Counted from the stretch's first letter, positions 54,735 to 63,753 are shown. The stretch is 64,000 nt of DNA from Actinomycetes bacterium (GCA_036000965.1 DASYUT010000124.1:51968-115967), one strand, 5' to 3'. Translations and numbers: made by a program. The notes: a model not told the origin generated them from the sequence alone.

Positions 54735-55488
54735 GCGCAGCGCTCCTCGCGTCGAACTCGACTGCGGCGGCGCGGTAGTCGGCTGCCGCGGCGCTGTCGG
54801 GGGCGTAGGTGGTGACCGGCTGCCGGTGGCCGGGTGCTTCGGCGACGCGGACGCTGTCGCGGATGCTGGTCTGCATGACGATGTCGCCGAACCGCTGGCG
54901 GAGCGCGTCGCCGATTTCCCGGGACAGGGTGGTGCGGTCGACCTGGCAGGGGAGGACGGCCGACAGGCGCAGCCGCCGGTTGAGCCGGACCTTGACGGTG
55001 TCGATGGTCTGGTTGAGGGCGACCAGGCCGCCGAGTGGCATGACCCGCGTCTGGACGGGGATGAGGACCTCGTCGCAGGCGGCGAGGGCGGAGTAGGAGA
55101 GCAGCCCGAGCGCTGGGGGGCAGTCCATGAGGATGACGTCCCAGGCGCCGGCTGGGAGCTCTTCCACGGCTTGGCGCAGGATCATCTCGGCGCCGGCCTG
55201 GGTGGCGGCGTTGCGTTCGGCTCTGGTCATCCAGGATGAGGAGGGGACGAGGTCGAGGCCTTTGACTTCGGTGGGCCGGACGGCGCCGTCCAGGGGCGCG
55301 CCGTTCTCGAAGACTTCGTAGAGGGCTCGGGCGTCGACGGTGCCGAGCCAGGTGCTCGCGTTGGCCTGCGGATCGAGGTCGACCACGAGGACCCGGCGGC
55401 CGAGCTCGGCGAGCGCGGCGCCGAGGTTGACCACCGTGGTCGTCTTCCCGACTCCGCCCTTCTGGTTCGCGACAGCGACTCGCCGCAC
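54694..55488 (-). CDS. parA: ParA-family partition ATPase
   Basis: A 264-residue deviant-Walker ATPase: NQKGGVGKTTT (signature lysine), VLVVDLDPQANAS, WDVILMDCPPALGLL and QTSIRDSVRVAEAPGHRQPV. It lacks the N-terminal helix-turn-helix of type Ia plasmid ParA and so resembles chromosomal or type Ib proteins. It forms ATP-dependent dimers on DNA and moves cargo bound by a partner. GTG 55488 has GGTGG upstream. It overlaps the RHH partner gene. No parB, rnpA, gidB or trmE flank it, so it is not the chromosome origin system. Confidence 0.92.
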   Translation of the reverse strand: MRRVAVANQKGGVGKTTTVVNLGAALAELGRRVLVVDLDPQANASTWLGTVDARALYEVFENGAPLDGAVRPTEVKGLDLVPSSSWMTRAERNAATQAGAEMILRQAVEELPAGAWDVILMDCPPALGLLSYSALAACDEVLIPVQTRVMPLGGLVALNQTIDTVKVRLNRRLRLSAVLPCQVDRTTLSREIGDALRQRFGDIVMQTSIRDSVRVAEAPGHRQPVTTYAPDSAAAADYRAAAVEFDARSAAHGQAQADGRVQRA

Positions 55489-55640
55489 GGGGCTACCACC
55501 TGTGGAGAGGCTTCCTACGGGTCGGCAGCCTACAACACGACGATGCCGTCGCGTGGCCGGAACCGTGGCTTTCTGCCAAGCGTGCTGGAGGATCGAGGGT
55601 CAGGGTACCCGCAGGCGTTCGACACTGACGGCCCGGCGCG

Positions 55641-55713
55641 TGGCCGGCCGCGGGGGACTGGCGAGGGCCTGACGGCCTGGCCGGCCGCGGGTACTGGCGG
55701 GGGCCTGACGGCC
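55641..55713. repeat. Two 36-37 bp direct repeats upstream of parA
   Basis: TGGCCGGCCGCGGG, then ACTGGCG and GGGCCTGACGGCC, occur at 55641-55677 and 55678-55713, with a partial third copy before them. They lie 150 bp upstream of the parA start. Type Ib partition loci carry their centromere as repeats in this position, so they could be the RHH target; the window also has many non-functional minisatellites. Confidence 0.6.
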
Positions 55714-55722
55714 GGCGCGCCC

Positions 55723-57118
55723 TCATGGCCTGGCCGGGCGCGTCTCCTGGTAGGCGCCGGTCACGCCGGCTACCACCGCTTCCAGGGAGTAGCGGGCCCG
55801 GCTCACGTGCCAGCCGGCCTCGCCCATCCGGGCCCGCCCGGCTGGGTCGTTCGCCGCCGCGACCAGCGCGGCGGCGAGGGCCTCCAGGTCGTCGGGAGGC
55901 ACCAGCCAACCCGTCTGGCCCGGCTCGACGATGGTGGCCGGGCCGTGCGCGTCCACCGCGACGACCGGCAGCCCGCACGCCATCGCCTCCACCAGCACCT
56001 GGCCGAACTGCTCCCGCACCGACGGCAGGACCAGCAGGTCGGCAGCGTTGAGGGCGCCGGGCAGGGTGTCCTGGGGCCGCCAGCCGGCCAGGAACACGTC
56101 GGGCACGCCGGCGTCGCGGACCTCGTCGAGGGGGTGCCGTCCTTCCAGCTCGCCGGGGTGGCCGCCGAGCAGCACCAGCGGCGCCCGGACGCGGAGCTGG
56201 TGCCGGGCCAGGGCGTAGGCGCGGATCAGCAGGCCGACGCGTTTGACGGCGGTGAACCGGCCGACGTAGAGCAGCACCGGCCCGTCCTCCCGGAAGGCGT
56301 CCAGGTCGCGTTCTGCGTAGCGGACGCTGCCAGGCACGCCCGACCCGTCCCACCCCGTGTGGGTCCTCCACCAGCCAGTGGCGCCAGAACGCCACCCGGT
56401 CGTCGCCGCGCGCGGGGCGGCGGTCGAAGCGGGCCACCTCCACCCCGTTGGGCACGCAGGTCACCCGGGCGGGGTCGACCCCGAGCAGGCTCCTGGCCTG
56501 CGCGGCGGCGTCGGGGGACTGGACGATGACCCGGTCGCAGTCCCGGGCCCACCGGCCCATCCGCTCGGCCCAGGACCGGGCGTAGGTCCAGTGGGGCGGC
56601 GGGCCGGCCTCGATCTCCCTGAGCATGAGCAGCTCGGTGCCGTGCAGGTGGCCGACGACCGGGACGGTGGGAAGCGAGCGCGCCGCTGCCTCGTTGGCCG
56701 GGGTGAGGTGGTGCAGGTGGAGCACGTCGGCGCTGGCCGCGCCGGCCTGCCCGAGCTCCTTCTCCCAGGCCGAGACCAGCCGCTCGTAGGCGCCGTCGCC
56801 GACCGGGGCGAACACGCGGTCGGGCGCGCCCGGGCGGTCCTCGTAGGAGGGCTGGAACGGCACGTCCGCCTCGACCGGGTCGGGGAGGTCGGCCGCGGCG
56901 GTGTAGTCGACCGGCCGGACGCGGGTCCCGGCGAAGAAGTCGGGCGCGTGGGTGGGGTCGCCTGGGGCGCCGAGCGAGCCGGCGACCAGCGTCACGTCCC
57001 AGCCGGCGGCGGGCAGCAGCCGGGCCAGGTGGCGGGCGACGTAGGCGGAGCCGCCCCGCGGGAAGAAGAACAGCGCCATGGCCACCCTGCGGGCAGCGGG
57101 CTGGCGTGCGGGGCTCAT
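55723..57118 (-). pseudogene. GT4 glycosyltransferase with one frameshift
   Basis: Two frames make one complete group-1 glycosyltransferase of about 464 residues. The N-terminal part starts at ATG 57118 (LFFFPRGGSAYVARHLARLL, VPVVGHLHGTELL, VTCVPNGVEVARF). The C-terminal GT-B half (VLLYVGRFTAVKRVGLLIRA, REQFGQVLVEAMACGLPVVA with the E-x7-E pair) ends at 55723. They meet in the four-C run 56353-56356; deleting one base restores the reading WDGSGVPGSVRY. It transfers a sugar from a nucleotide donor to a glycan or lipid. Probably a sequencing error in a live gene. Confidence 0.85.
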
Positions 57119-57222
57119 GGGCGCAACCTACCCAAGCCCGGGTGCGGGCGCAAAGCCACCATGGCAGCGAGCGGTATTCTCCTAGCGCTGTCGCGCCCTC
57201 ACCCACCGCAAGGAGGTCTCCG

Positions 57223-57294
57223 GTGCCGCGACCCGAGACGAAGGCGCCCGCCGGCGCCGCCCGGCGCCGCTTCTGCCCGGACGGACGGGCATGA
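57223..57294 (+). CDS. 23-residue basic leader peptide
   Basis: AAGGAGG stands 6 nt before GTG 57223, a better ribosome site than any near the following gene. The frame encodes 23 residues rich in Arg, Ala and Pro and stops in an ATGA overlap with the DapA-like start. It probably serves translational coupling or attenuation of that gene. Alternatively the lyase start is misplaced, but this frame is not continuous with it. Confidence 0.5.
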   Translation: MPRPETKAPAGAARRRFCPDGRA

Positions 57295-58061
57295 CCGCGC
57301 CCCCGCTGTTCACCGGCGTCGCCGTCGCCCTGGTCACCCTGTTCGACGCCATCGGCGAGGTCGACGCCAAGGCCACCGCCGACCACGCCGCCCGGGTCGC
57401 CGAGCTCGGCGTGCGCGCCATCGTGGTTGCGGGCTCGACCGGCGAGGCCGCCGCACTCACCTTCGACGAGCGCACCAAGCTGCTCGCCGAGGTCCGGCGG
57501 GCCGTGCCGGCCACGATCCCGGTGGTCGCCGGCACCGGCGCCCCGGCCACCCGCCAGGCCGTGGCGCTGACCAGGGCGGCCGTCGAGCACGGCGCCGACG
57601 CGGTGCTCGCGCTCTCGCCTTCGCGGGTCAGGGACCCGCGCTCCTACTACGAGGCGGTGGCGGGCGCCGCCGCGGGCCGTCCGGTGCTCGCCTACCATTT
57701 CCCCGAGGCGTCGTCGCCCGGCGTCCCCGTCGACCTGCTGCCGGAGCTGGCCGTCCAGGGCGTCAAGGACTCCTCGGGTGACCCGGAGCGCCTGCTCGCG
57801 GAGCTGAACGGGTTCCAGGGCTGGGTCTACGTCGGTTCATCCGCGCTGCTGGCCTACGCCGGGCCGCTGGGCTGCCCGGGCGCCGTGGTCGCGCTCGCCA
57901 ACGTCGTGCCCGAGCTGTGCGCGACCGCGTTCGCCGGGGACACCAGCGCCCAGCTCGAGCTGGTCAGCAGCCACGTCGCCGCGCGCCGCGACTTCCCCCA
58001 CGGCCTCAAGGACCTGGTCGCCAAGCGGTTCGGGACCTCCCGGACCGCACGGCTGGCATGA
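57291..58061 (+). CDS. DapA/NAL-family lyase or synthase
   Basis: A 256-residue TIM-barrel Schiff-base enzyme: GVRAIVVAGSTGEAAAL (GxxGE loop), VLALSPSRVRDPRSYYEAV, AYHFPEA (Tyr position) and VQGVKDSSGDPERLL with the Schiff-base Lys. The family adds or removes pyruvate on aldehydes. It is shorter than DapA (about 290), with a trimmed C-terminal helical domain and no lysine-pathway neighbours, so a catabolic aldolase is as likely as dihydrodipicolinate synthase. Translation is coupled to a 23-codon leader. Confidence 0.85.
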   Translation: MTAPPLFTGVAVALVTLFDAIGEVDAKATADHAARVAELGVRAIVVAGSTGEAAALTFDERTKLLAEVRRAVPATIPVVAGTGAPATRQAVALTRAAVEHGADAVLALSPSRVRDPRSYYEAVAGAAAGRPVLAYHFPEASSPGVPVDLLPELAVQGVKDSSGDPERLLAELNGFQGWVYVGSSALLAYAGPLGCPGAVVALANVVPELCATAFAGDTSAQLELVSSHVAARRDFPHGLKDLVAKRFGTSRTARLA

Positions 58062-58188
58062 GGCCCGAGGCGGACCACGCGGCTGGGAGGAGGCCGAGAC
58101 CGGACCTCGGGGCCTGGACCGCTGCCGCTTCCCGCCCCGGGAGGCGCCGGGCCAGACCGGCCAGGAGCTGCGCGCCTTCTCCGCCGGG

Positions 58189-58920
58189 TTACGAGGGACC
58201 GGCCGCCCTGGCCAGGCGCGCGGCCTCGGCCGCGCCCTGGGTCCAGGGCTCGCCATGGCCGGGGAGGAGCACGGCGGCCGGGACACTGTCCAGGACGTCG
58301 AGCGACCTGAGCGCCTGCGGGGTGTCGCGGTTGAGGCCCGACGGCATGATCTGCGGGCCGATCCGGCCGGTGAGGGGGTTCCTGGTCGCCAGCACGTCTC
58401 CGGTCAGCAGCACGCGCCGTCCCTCCAGGAACAGGGCGGCGCTGCCGGGGGTGTGCCCGGGCGCGTGCACGGCACGGGGGCGTCCCGGCACCTCCAGCGT
58501 CTCCCCGTCGGCGAACGTGGACACCTCCTGGACAGGGACGATCCTGGCGGCCCCGCGGCGCACGAGCGAGAACAGGGTCCGGTAGAACTCGACCCGCAGC
58601 AGGTACGACCTGGCCTTGCCGTCGTTCTTCCCGGGCGTTGCGCCCTTGGCCACCTCGGCGTCCGCGTCATGGACCCAGACCGGTGCGCCGGCCGTCGTGC
58701 GGGCGCGCTCGGCACACCCGATGTGGTCGGGGTGGGCGTGGGTGAGGAGCACGGCCTCCAGGTCGTCCAGCCCGCGGCCGAGGGCGGCCACGGTGCGCAC
58801 CAGAAGGTCCCAGTCGCGGGGCGCCCCGGCGTCGACCAGCACGAGCTTCCCCCCGTCCTCGACCAGGTAGAAGTTCACCACGCCCTGCGTGAGCCGGTGC
58901 ACGCCTTCGGCGACCTCCAT
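58189..58920 (-). CDS. Metallo-beta-lactamase-fold hydrolase
   Basis: A 243-residue MBL-fold protein: THAHPDHIG (HxHxDH zinc motif), HAPGHTPGSAALFL (third His), LLTGDVLATRNP (bridging Asp) and LLPGHGEP (last His). The layout matches glyoxalase-II/lactonase-like hydrolases acting on thioesters or lactones. ATG 58920 has GGAGGGG upstream. Its 3' end faces the DapA-like gene. The substrate is unknown. Confidence 0.88.
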   Translation of the reverse strand: MEVAEGVHRLTQGVVNFYLVEDGGKLVLVDAGAPRDWDLLVRTVAALGRGLDDLEAVLLTHAHPDHIGCAERARTTAGAPVWVHDADAEVAKGATPGKNDGKARSYLLRVEFYRTLFSLVRRGAARIVPVQEVSTFADGETLEVPGRPRAVHAPGHTPGSAALFLEGRRVLLTGDVLATRNPLTGRIGPQIMPSGLNRDTPQALRSLDVLDSVPAAVLLPGHGEPWTQGAAEAARLARAAGPS

Positions 58921-59159
58921 GTCATCCCCTCCCGACCGAGCGCCCAGACCGAGGCGAGCATATTCCAGACGAGTGAAGGGCGCGCCGGTCGGGGGAAGCC
59001 GCTGGGTGCAGCCACAGCCAGTGCTGGTTGCGAGCCTGGGCCTGCGGGGGGCGAGGGTCCGCAAGGGTCTCGGCGGGGCGAGCGTCCCGCGATCTGCCGT
59101 CGCGATCTGCCGTAAGGTATCGCGCGAGCGCAGGGCGGAGTCGGTCAGGAGGTGCGGGG

Positions 59160-60218
59160 ATGGAGCGTGTCGTCGTGGACACCGCCCGGATCCGGACGCA
59201 CTGCTTCGTGCAGGGCCCAGAGGACGGCATCCCGGTGCTGCTCATCCACGGCAACCTCACGACCGGCCGCTTCTGGCAGGACGTGACCACGGGGCTCCCC
59301 GGTGGCTACCGGGTGGTCGCGCCGGACCTGCGGGGCTTCGGGCGGACCGAGGCAAAGCCGATCGACGCGACCCGGGGGCTGCGCGACTGGAGCGACGACC
59401 TCCACGCGCTGGTGGAGGCGCTCGGCTGGGCCGGGAGCGGCCGGGTCCACGCCGCCGGCTGGTCCAACGGCGGCGGCGTCCTGCAGCAGTACGCCATCGA
59501 CCACGGCCAGGAGCTGGCCAGCATCCTCCTGGTGGCGCCGCTGTCGCCGTACGGGTTCGGCGGCACCAAGGACGTCGAGGGAACCCCCTGCTACGACGAC
59601 TACGCCGGTAGCGGGGCGGGCACGGCCGCGCCGGACTTCGTGCGCCGCCTGGCGGCCGGCGACGACTCCGAGGAGGAGCCAGTCTCCAGCCCGCGGGTGG
59701 TGATGCGCACGTTCTTCTGGTCACCGGCGTACAAGGCGCCCGACGAGGACGAGTTGATCGCCGAGGTGCTGCTCACCGCGGTGGGGGACACCGCTTACCC
59801 CGGCGACCTGGCCACCTCCCCGAACTGGCCGGGGGTGGCGCCTGGCGTCAGCGGGGTGAACAACGCCTTCTCGGCCAGGTGGTGCGACACCAGCGCCTTC
59901 GCCGGGATCGCGGACAAGCCGCCCGTGCTGTGGCTGCGCGGCGACGCCGACCAGGTGATCTCCGACCAGTCCATGTTCGACTTCGGCACGCTCGGGTCGC
60001 TCGGCGCGGTGCCCGGATGGCCCGGGCCGGACGTGTTCCCGCCCCAGCCCCACGTGTCCCAGATGCGGGCGGTGCTGGACCGCTACGCTGACGGCGGCGG
60101 AGCGCTCCAGGAGGTGGTCCTCGAGGGCTGCGGCCACGGCCCGCTCGTCGAGCGGGCGGCGGAGGTCCGGGCCCGGCTGCTGGGCCACATCGAGAACGGC
60201 GAGCGCCACTTGGACTGA
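59160..60218 (+). CDS. Alpha/beta hydrolase
   Basis: A 352-residue alpha/beta-hydrolase: oxyanion loop LLIHGNLTTGRFW, VVAPDLRGFGRTEAK, nucleophile elbow AAGWSNGGGV, acid in LWLRGDADQVI and His in LEGCGHGPLVE. A long lid (about residues 150-235) and a second insertion (PGWPGPDVFPPQPH) precede the last helix. AGGAGG lies 8 nt before ATG 59160. No partner gene indicates the substrate; esters or epoxides are common. Confidence 0.88.
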   Translation: MERVVVDTARIRTHCFVQGPEDGIPVLLIHGNLTTGRFWQDVTTGLPGGYRVVAPDLRGFGRTEAKPIDATRGLRDWSDDLHALVEALGWAGSGRVHAAGWSNGGGVLQQYAIDHGQELASILLVAPLSPYGFGGTKDVEGTPCYDDYAGSGAGTAAPDFVRRLAAGDDSEEEPVSSPRVVMRTFFWSPAYKAPDEDELIAEVLLTAVGDTAYPGDLATSPNWPGVAPGVSGVNNAFSARWCDTSAFAGIADKPPVLWLRGDADQVISDQSMFDFGTLGSLGAVPGWPGPDVFPPQPHVSQMRAVLDRYADGGGALQEVVLEGCGHGPLVERAAEVRARLLGHIENGERHLD

Positions 60219-60231
60219 GAGGCGCCGAGGA

Positions 60232-61170
60232 TCACGCGGACGCGGCGGGCTTGTCGACCTCCGGGGTGCCGGCAGGCTCCGCGACCATCCGGTCGATCAC
60301 CTCGGCGACCAGGGCGGCGTGCGGGTCCTGGAGCATGGTGTAGTGGTCGGTGCCGGGCAGCGCGAGGTCCACGCGCAGGTCGAGCGCGCCGGCCAGCACG
60401 TCGCGGGCCTGGCCGGAGACCAGCGGGGGCGTCCCGGGGAAGAAGCCCTCAGCCGCCCGGACCAGCGCGACCGGGCAGCCGACGCGCGCGAGGGCGTCGG
60501 CGGTCGCGCCCCGGGAGGCGCCCCAGGCGGCGTCCTCCTGGACCGCGGCCAGCAGCGCCTTCGGCTGCCACCCGTCCTCGACCTCGGCGAGGTCGTAGCG
60601 GAAGTAGTCGGCCAGCTCGGGCGCGAGCCGGTCCAGGGTCAGGCCCTGCCCCGGGAACCAGTAGTCCAGGTAGGCGTCGGGGCTCGGGAACGTCATGGTG
60701 AGTCGGCTGAACGCCCGGGCCAGGCCCGCCTCCAGGTCCGGGTCGCGCCGGGCGCCCTCGGCGCCCGCCGGGCCGGCACTGGCCCAGCCCCCGTCGAGGA
60801 GCACCAGGGCCCGCACCCGGTCTGGCGCGGTGAGGGCGACCTGCTCGACCACGAACGCCCCCATCGAGTGGCCGGCGAGCAGCGCCCGCTCGATCCCGAG
60901 ATGGTCGAGCACGCGCAGCACGTCGCCTGCGTGGGTCTCGAAGCCGTAGCCGGACGGTGGCTTGCCGGAGTCGCCCCGGCCGCGGAGGTCCGGCGCGGCC
61001 AGGCCGGCGGGGTGGCGCAGGTGGCGCGCGACCGCGGAGAACGCACGGTGCTGGGCGGTGATGCCGTGCACCGCGACCACCGGGTCGGGCCCCACCCCGG
61101 TCCGCCCGCCGGCCAGCGGCGGGTCGCCAGGCACACGCAGCGTGTCCCACGCGGTCGACCTGCCCTCCAT
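60232..61170 (-). CDS. Alpha/beta hydrolase
   Basis: A 312-residue alpha/beta-hydrolase unlike its neighbour in detail: VVAVHGITAQHRAFSAV, LAAPDLRGRGDSGKP, nucleophile LLAGHSMGAFV, acid-side strand VALVRAAEGFFPG and His in LPGTDHYTMLQDPH. There is no signal peptide. It converges with the preceding hydrolase gene, 13 nt between stops. The substrate cannot be inferred. Confidence 0.88.
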   Translation of the reverse strand: MEGRSTAWDTLRVPGDPPLAGGRTGVGPDPVVAVHGITAQHRAFSAVARHLRHPAGLAAPDLRGRGDSGKPPSGYGFETHAGDVLRVLDHLGIERALLAGHSMGAFVVEQVALTAPDRVRALVLLDGGWASAGPAGAEGARRDPDLEAGLARAFSRLTMTFPSPDAYLDYWFPGQGLTLDRLAPELADYFRYDLAEVEDGWQPKALLAAVQEDAAWGASRGATADALARVGCPVALVRAAEGFFPGTPPLVSGQARDVLAGALDLRVDLALPGTDHYTMLQDPHAALVAEVIDRMVAEPAGTPEVDKPAASA

Positions 61171-61256
61171 GCCCTCGCCCCTGGTCCTGTGCCGCGGCAC
61201 GGCGCCAGCGACAGGCCCCACGATACCCGGCCGCCGGCCAGGCCTGACAGCTTCGG

Positions 61257-61694
61257 TTGAGCGGCTCGCCCCGGTCGGTGCCTGGCCGGGCGGGGCGGCT
61301 CGCGCCGGACCGCGGCCAGCAGCGCGCTCGAGCCGCTTGCGCTGCGCTCGGGCGGATCCTGGCCAGCGTCCGCGGGGAGCTCGAACGCGCCGCCAGGGAC
61401 GCCGAAGCCGGCCTCCTCGGCAGGCTCCGGGACACGCCACCGCGGCAGTGGGCGCCCGTGCTGGCGGAGCTGAACGACCTCCTAGGCACGCTCGACCAGG
61501 CACGCCTGGCCGCGCAGTACTCCCCCGAGGGACGCATCCGCGTCGACCGGACCCTGGCGGAGGTCACCCCGGGGCAGGCGTTCGAGGCGGCGTGGCATGG
61601 CGTGAGTCTGGTCGAGCCCGGCCCGACGCTGCACGTGACGCGGAACGAAGGGGGTACGGGTGGGGACGCCGAGGAGGCTGAGCGACCCCGCTGA
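61257..61694 (+). CDS. Hypothetical helical protein, start uncertain
   Basis: From about 61340 the frame is convincingly coding: LGRILASVRGELERAARDAE, LLGRLRDTPPRQWAPVLAEL, LAAQYSPEGRIRVDRTLAEV. A soluble, mostly helical product is likely. Sequence before residue 25 is low-complexity, so the true start could be GTG 61278 or later, or the 5' end may be lost. It overlaps the decayed helix-turn-helix gene that follows. I recognise no family. Confidence 0.45.
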   Translation: MSGSPRSVPGRAGRLAPDRGQQRARAACAALGRILASVRGELERAARDAEAGLLGRLRDTPPRQWAPVLAELNDLLGTLDQARLAAQYSPEGRIRVDRTLAEVTPGQAFEAAWHGVSLVEPGPTLHVTRNEGGTGGDAEEAERPR

Positions 61695-62317
61695 TCATCG
61701 AGGCGCTCGCGGCTGGCCTGTCGCAACGCCAGGCAGCGGAGCACGCGAACGTCAGCCTTCGCACCGTCGAGCGCCGAGTGGAGGACCCCGAAGTTCCGTC
61801 AGAAGGTCCGGGCGAGGCAGGAAGACGACATCGCTCAGCGCGCGAAGCTGGACCAGGACCTGTGGAGGGCGGGAAGCGGCTGCTTGGGCATGCGATGACG
61901 AAGCTGCCCGCGGTCCTGGACAACCTGCACGTGCCCGGGTTGCACGTGATGGCCGCGGCCACGCTGCTGCGCTACTTCGCGCCACAGGAGCCATCGATCG
62001 CGGAGGCGGAGCTGCTGGACGCGGAACGGACTGCCGCGGAGGTGTTCGGTGTGCCGGACGGGGGCGGAGGCGAAGGGCGTGGACGTCCTCGACATGGTCC
62101 GCGCGACCGTGGCGCTGGGAAACGGGGAGCGTTGGGAGCCGGACACGCGGGTCCCGGCGGAGATGGAGCGTCCCAGCCTGGTCGTGTCGACGGGAAGGAC
62201 CCGGAGCCGAGGCGGCCGGGCCGGGGGATGGTGGACAGCGGGGGGTGTACCGATGACGGGCAGGGTGGCCGGTACCGGCCCCTGGCCGCGTTGCAGCGGA
62301 ATGGCCACGGAGCCTGA
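61660..62317 (+). pseudogene. Helix-turn-helix (terminase-small-like) gene, several frameshifts
   Basis: Pieces in three frames line up as one protein: start TPRRLSDP, then LIIEALAAGLSQRQAAEHAN with VSLRTVERRVEDPE (a resolvase-like helix-turn-helix), FRQKVRARQEDDIAQRAKL, and KLPAVLDNLHVPGLHVMAAA with EPSIAEAELLDAERTAAEVF. At least three single-base shifts separate them (near 61693, 61797 and 61865). Such proteins resemble phage small terminase subunits and actinobacterial homologues of unknown role. After 62060 homology fades. Confidence 0.55.
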
Positions 62318-62405
62318 TCCATCCGGTAGCAGGTCGGCCAGACGCCGACCGTGTTCGGGGCGCTGCACGCGATCCTCAGGCGTCCAAACCACCAGCGCGG
62401 GACGG

Positions 62406-62714
62406 TCAAAGGACCGCAGCCGCGTGGTCGTTCTGCACCAGCGTCACGTCGCGCAGGTCCAGGCGCTCCAGCAGCTCGGCGACGACTCGGCCGAAGCCCG
62501 AGAGCGAGAGATCGGCGTTGGGCCGCATCGGTCGGCGATGCGAGCCCAGGGGAAGCGTGGGAACCACGCAACGATGGTCGCGCTGCAGGTCGGCGACCAT
62601 CGGTTCCCACACCGACCCGTCCATGAGGACACCCTCCAACAAGACCAGCACTGGACCGTCGCCGCCGGTGTCTTGGTAGTCGATGGTTCCCGCCGTCAGC
62701 TCCACCTCAGGCAT
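62406..62714 (-). pseudogene. Truncated alpha/beta hydrolase
   Basis: ATG 62714 opens an alpha/beta-hydrolase N-terminus (ELTAGTIDYQDTGGDGPVLV, VVAELLERLDLRDVTLVQND) that stops at 102 residues, just where the nucleophile strand should continue. The usual HG of the oxyanion loop is EG. The remaining two-thirds are absent downstream, so it is a remnant. Confidence 0.75.
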
Positions 62715-62741
62715 ACATGCTCCATTAGATAGATCGCAATG

Positions 62742-63041
62742 CTACTTGCCGCTGAAGAAAAGGGGGTGAGCAGTGGCGGGGAGACGGTCGGGCAATAGTC
62801 GGTCTGGAGGTTGCTCAACCTGAGCACGAGCCCCGTTCAAGGAGCCGGGAGGTATCGACTCGAACCAGGTGACCAGCGTCAGCGCGGTGGTACCTCCTGG
62901 GGGCCACTGGACCCAGCGGATCCCTGGAACGGAGTCGTCCTCGCGCCGCAGCTCGAACCCCAGCTTGTCGACGTAGAACGCCTTGGCCCGCTCCTGATCG
63001 GACACGGGAACCGAGACCACGACCACGTCCTGGACTGCCAT
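62742..63041 (-). pseudogene. VOC-family protein with late frameshift
   Basis: ATG 63041 starts a VOC/glyoxalase-fold protein (VVVVSVPVSDQERAKAFYVD, KLGFELRREDDSVPGIRWV, ALTLVTWFESIPPGSL). After about residue 70 the frame becomes unlike the family, while the next frame reads TGLVLRLSNLQTDYCPTVS, a normal VOC continuation. One base shift near 62845 is likely. Relatives bind divalent metal and include antibiotic-resistance and dioxygenase-like proteins. Confidence 0.72.
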
Positions 63042-63072
63042 GCCTACACCTCCTTTCGGTGTGCCTGTTAGC

Positions 63073-63234
63073 TCAGACGGTCTGCATGTGTGAGCCTTTC
63101 GTTCGGGTCAGGCGGCGGCGCCGGCGGTGGCGTCGGCCGGCCGGCGTCCGCCGCCCGGCCTCGGGCTCCTCCAGCAGCCAGGCGACCCGCGGCTTGGCGC
63201 GCCGCAGGGCCAGGTCGGCGTGCAATGGGTTCAT
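63073..63234 (-). CDS. 53-residue Arg-rich small protein
   Basis: ATG 63234 with GGAGG 7 nt upstream. The N-terminal helix (PLHADLALRRAKPRVAWLLE) is followed by a very basic stretch (GRRHRRRRRLTRTK). Small basic proteins of this type are common near LuxR regulators in actinobacteria, with no known role. An 11-codon frame at 63231-63266 overlaps its start by ATGA and has its own AGGAG. Confidence 0.5.
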   Translation of the reverse strand: MNPLHADLALRRAKPRVAWLLEEPEAGRRTPAGRRHRRRRRLTRTKGSHMQTV

Positions 63235-63282
63235 GGCTCGTCCTCCTTGTCGGGCGTGGCGGTCATGAGATCTCCTTGTTGG

Positions 63283-63611
63283 TCAGGTGGCGGCTGCACC
63301 AGGCGGTGACGGCGGCGTCGACCCGCAGCCCGTCGCGGTCTGCGGCGCTGGGTCAAGGCCGGGCTCCTCGGCCAGCGCGTGCGCCATCTGCGGCGCGATC
63401 ACCAGGGCCACCCGACCGGGCACGCGGTAGCGGTCGGCCAGGGTGTCCCACAGCCGCGCGGCAACGGCCCGTGACGCCGTGCTCCACCGGTAGGCCGCGT
63501 CGCGTCGTCGCCGGTTGACAGCCACGCCCACCCGCCGCCGGGCCCCCACCCATGCCGCCACCCCTCGCCCCCGAAGGTGAGCAGCACGGCCAGGACATGC
63601 GATGCGGTCAT
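63283..63611 (-). pseudogene. Small protein gene with one frameshift
   Basis: ATG 63611 opens TASHVLAVLLTFGG. After the C/G runs near 63561-63572 the coding signal moves one frame (GVAAWVGARRRVGVAVNRRR, YRWSTASRAVAARLWDTLAD, RVALVIAPQMAHALAEEPG) and runs to 63283. Together they make a protein of about 109 residues with one short hydrophobic stretch and a basic patch. I recognise no family. A homopolymer error would explain the shift. Confidence 0.55.
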
Positions 63612-63753
63612 CGGTCACCTCGCTTTGGGTCGCAGCATCGTTACCGACCCCAGTGTTGGGGTGGGGGCGTACCCGCGTCGTCGGCTGGCGAGCGGCTCTT
63701 GTGCTGCACATGGAGGTGCCGCGCCTACGCCGCGGCGCGTAGCCGGCCGGGCG

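Noticed and set aside
53994..55713. Integrated plasmid backbone
   Set aside because: A ParA/RHH pair and repeats are present, but no replication, relaxase or integrase gene was seen nearby.
63231..63266. An 11-codon frame with AGGAG before the small Arg-rich gene
   Set aside because: Too short to claim as a gene; the arrangement may be chance. Mentioned under the neighbour only.
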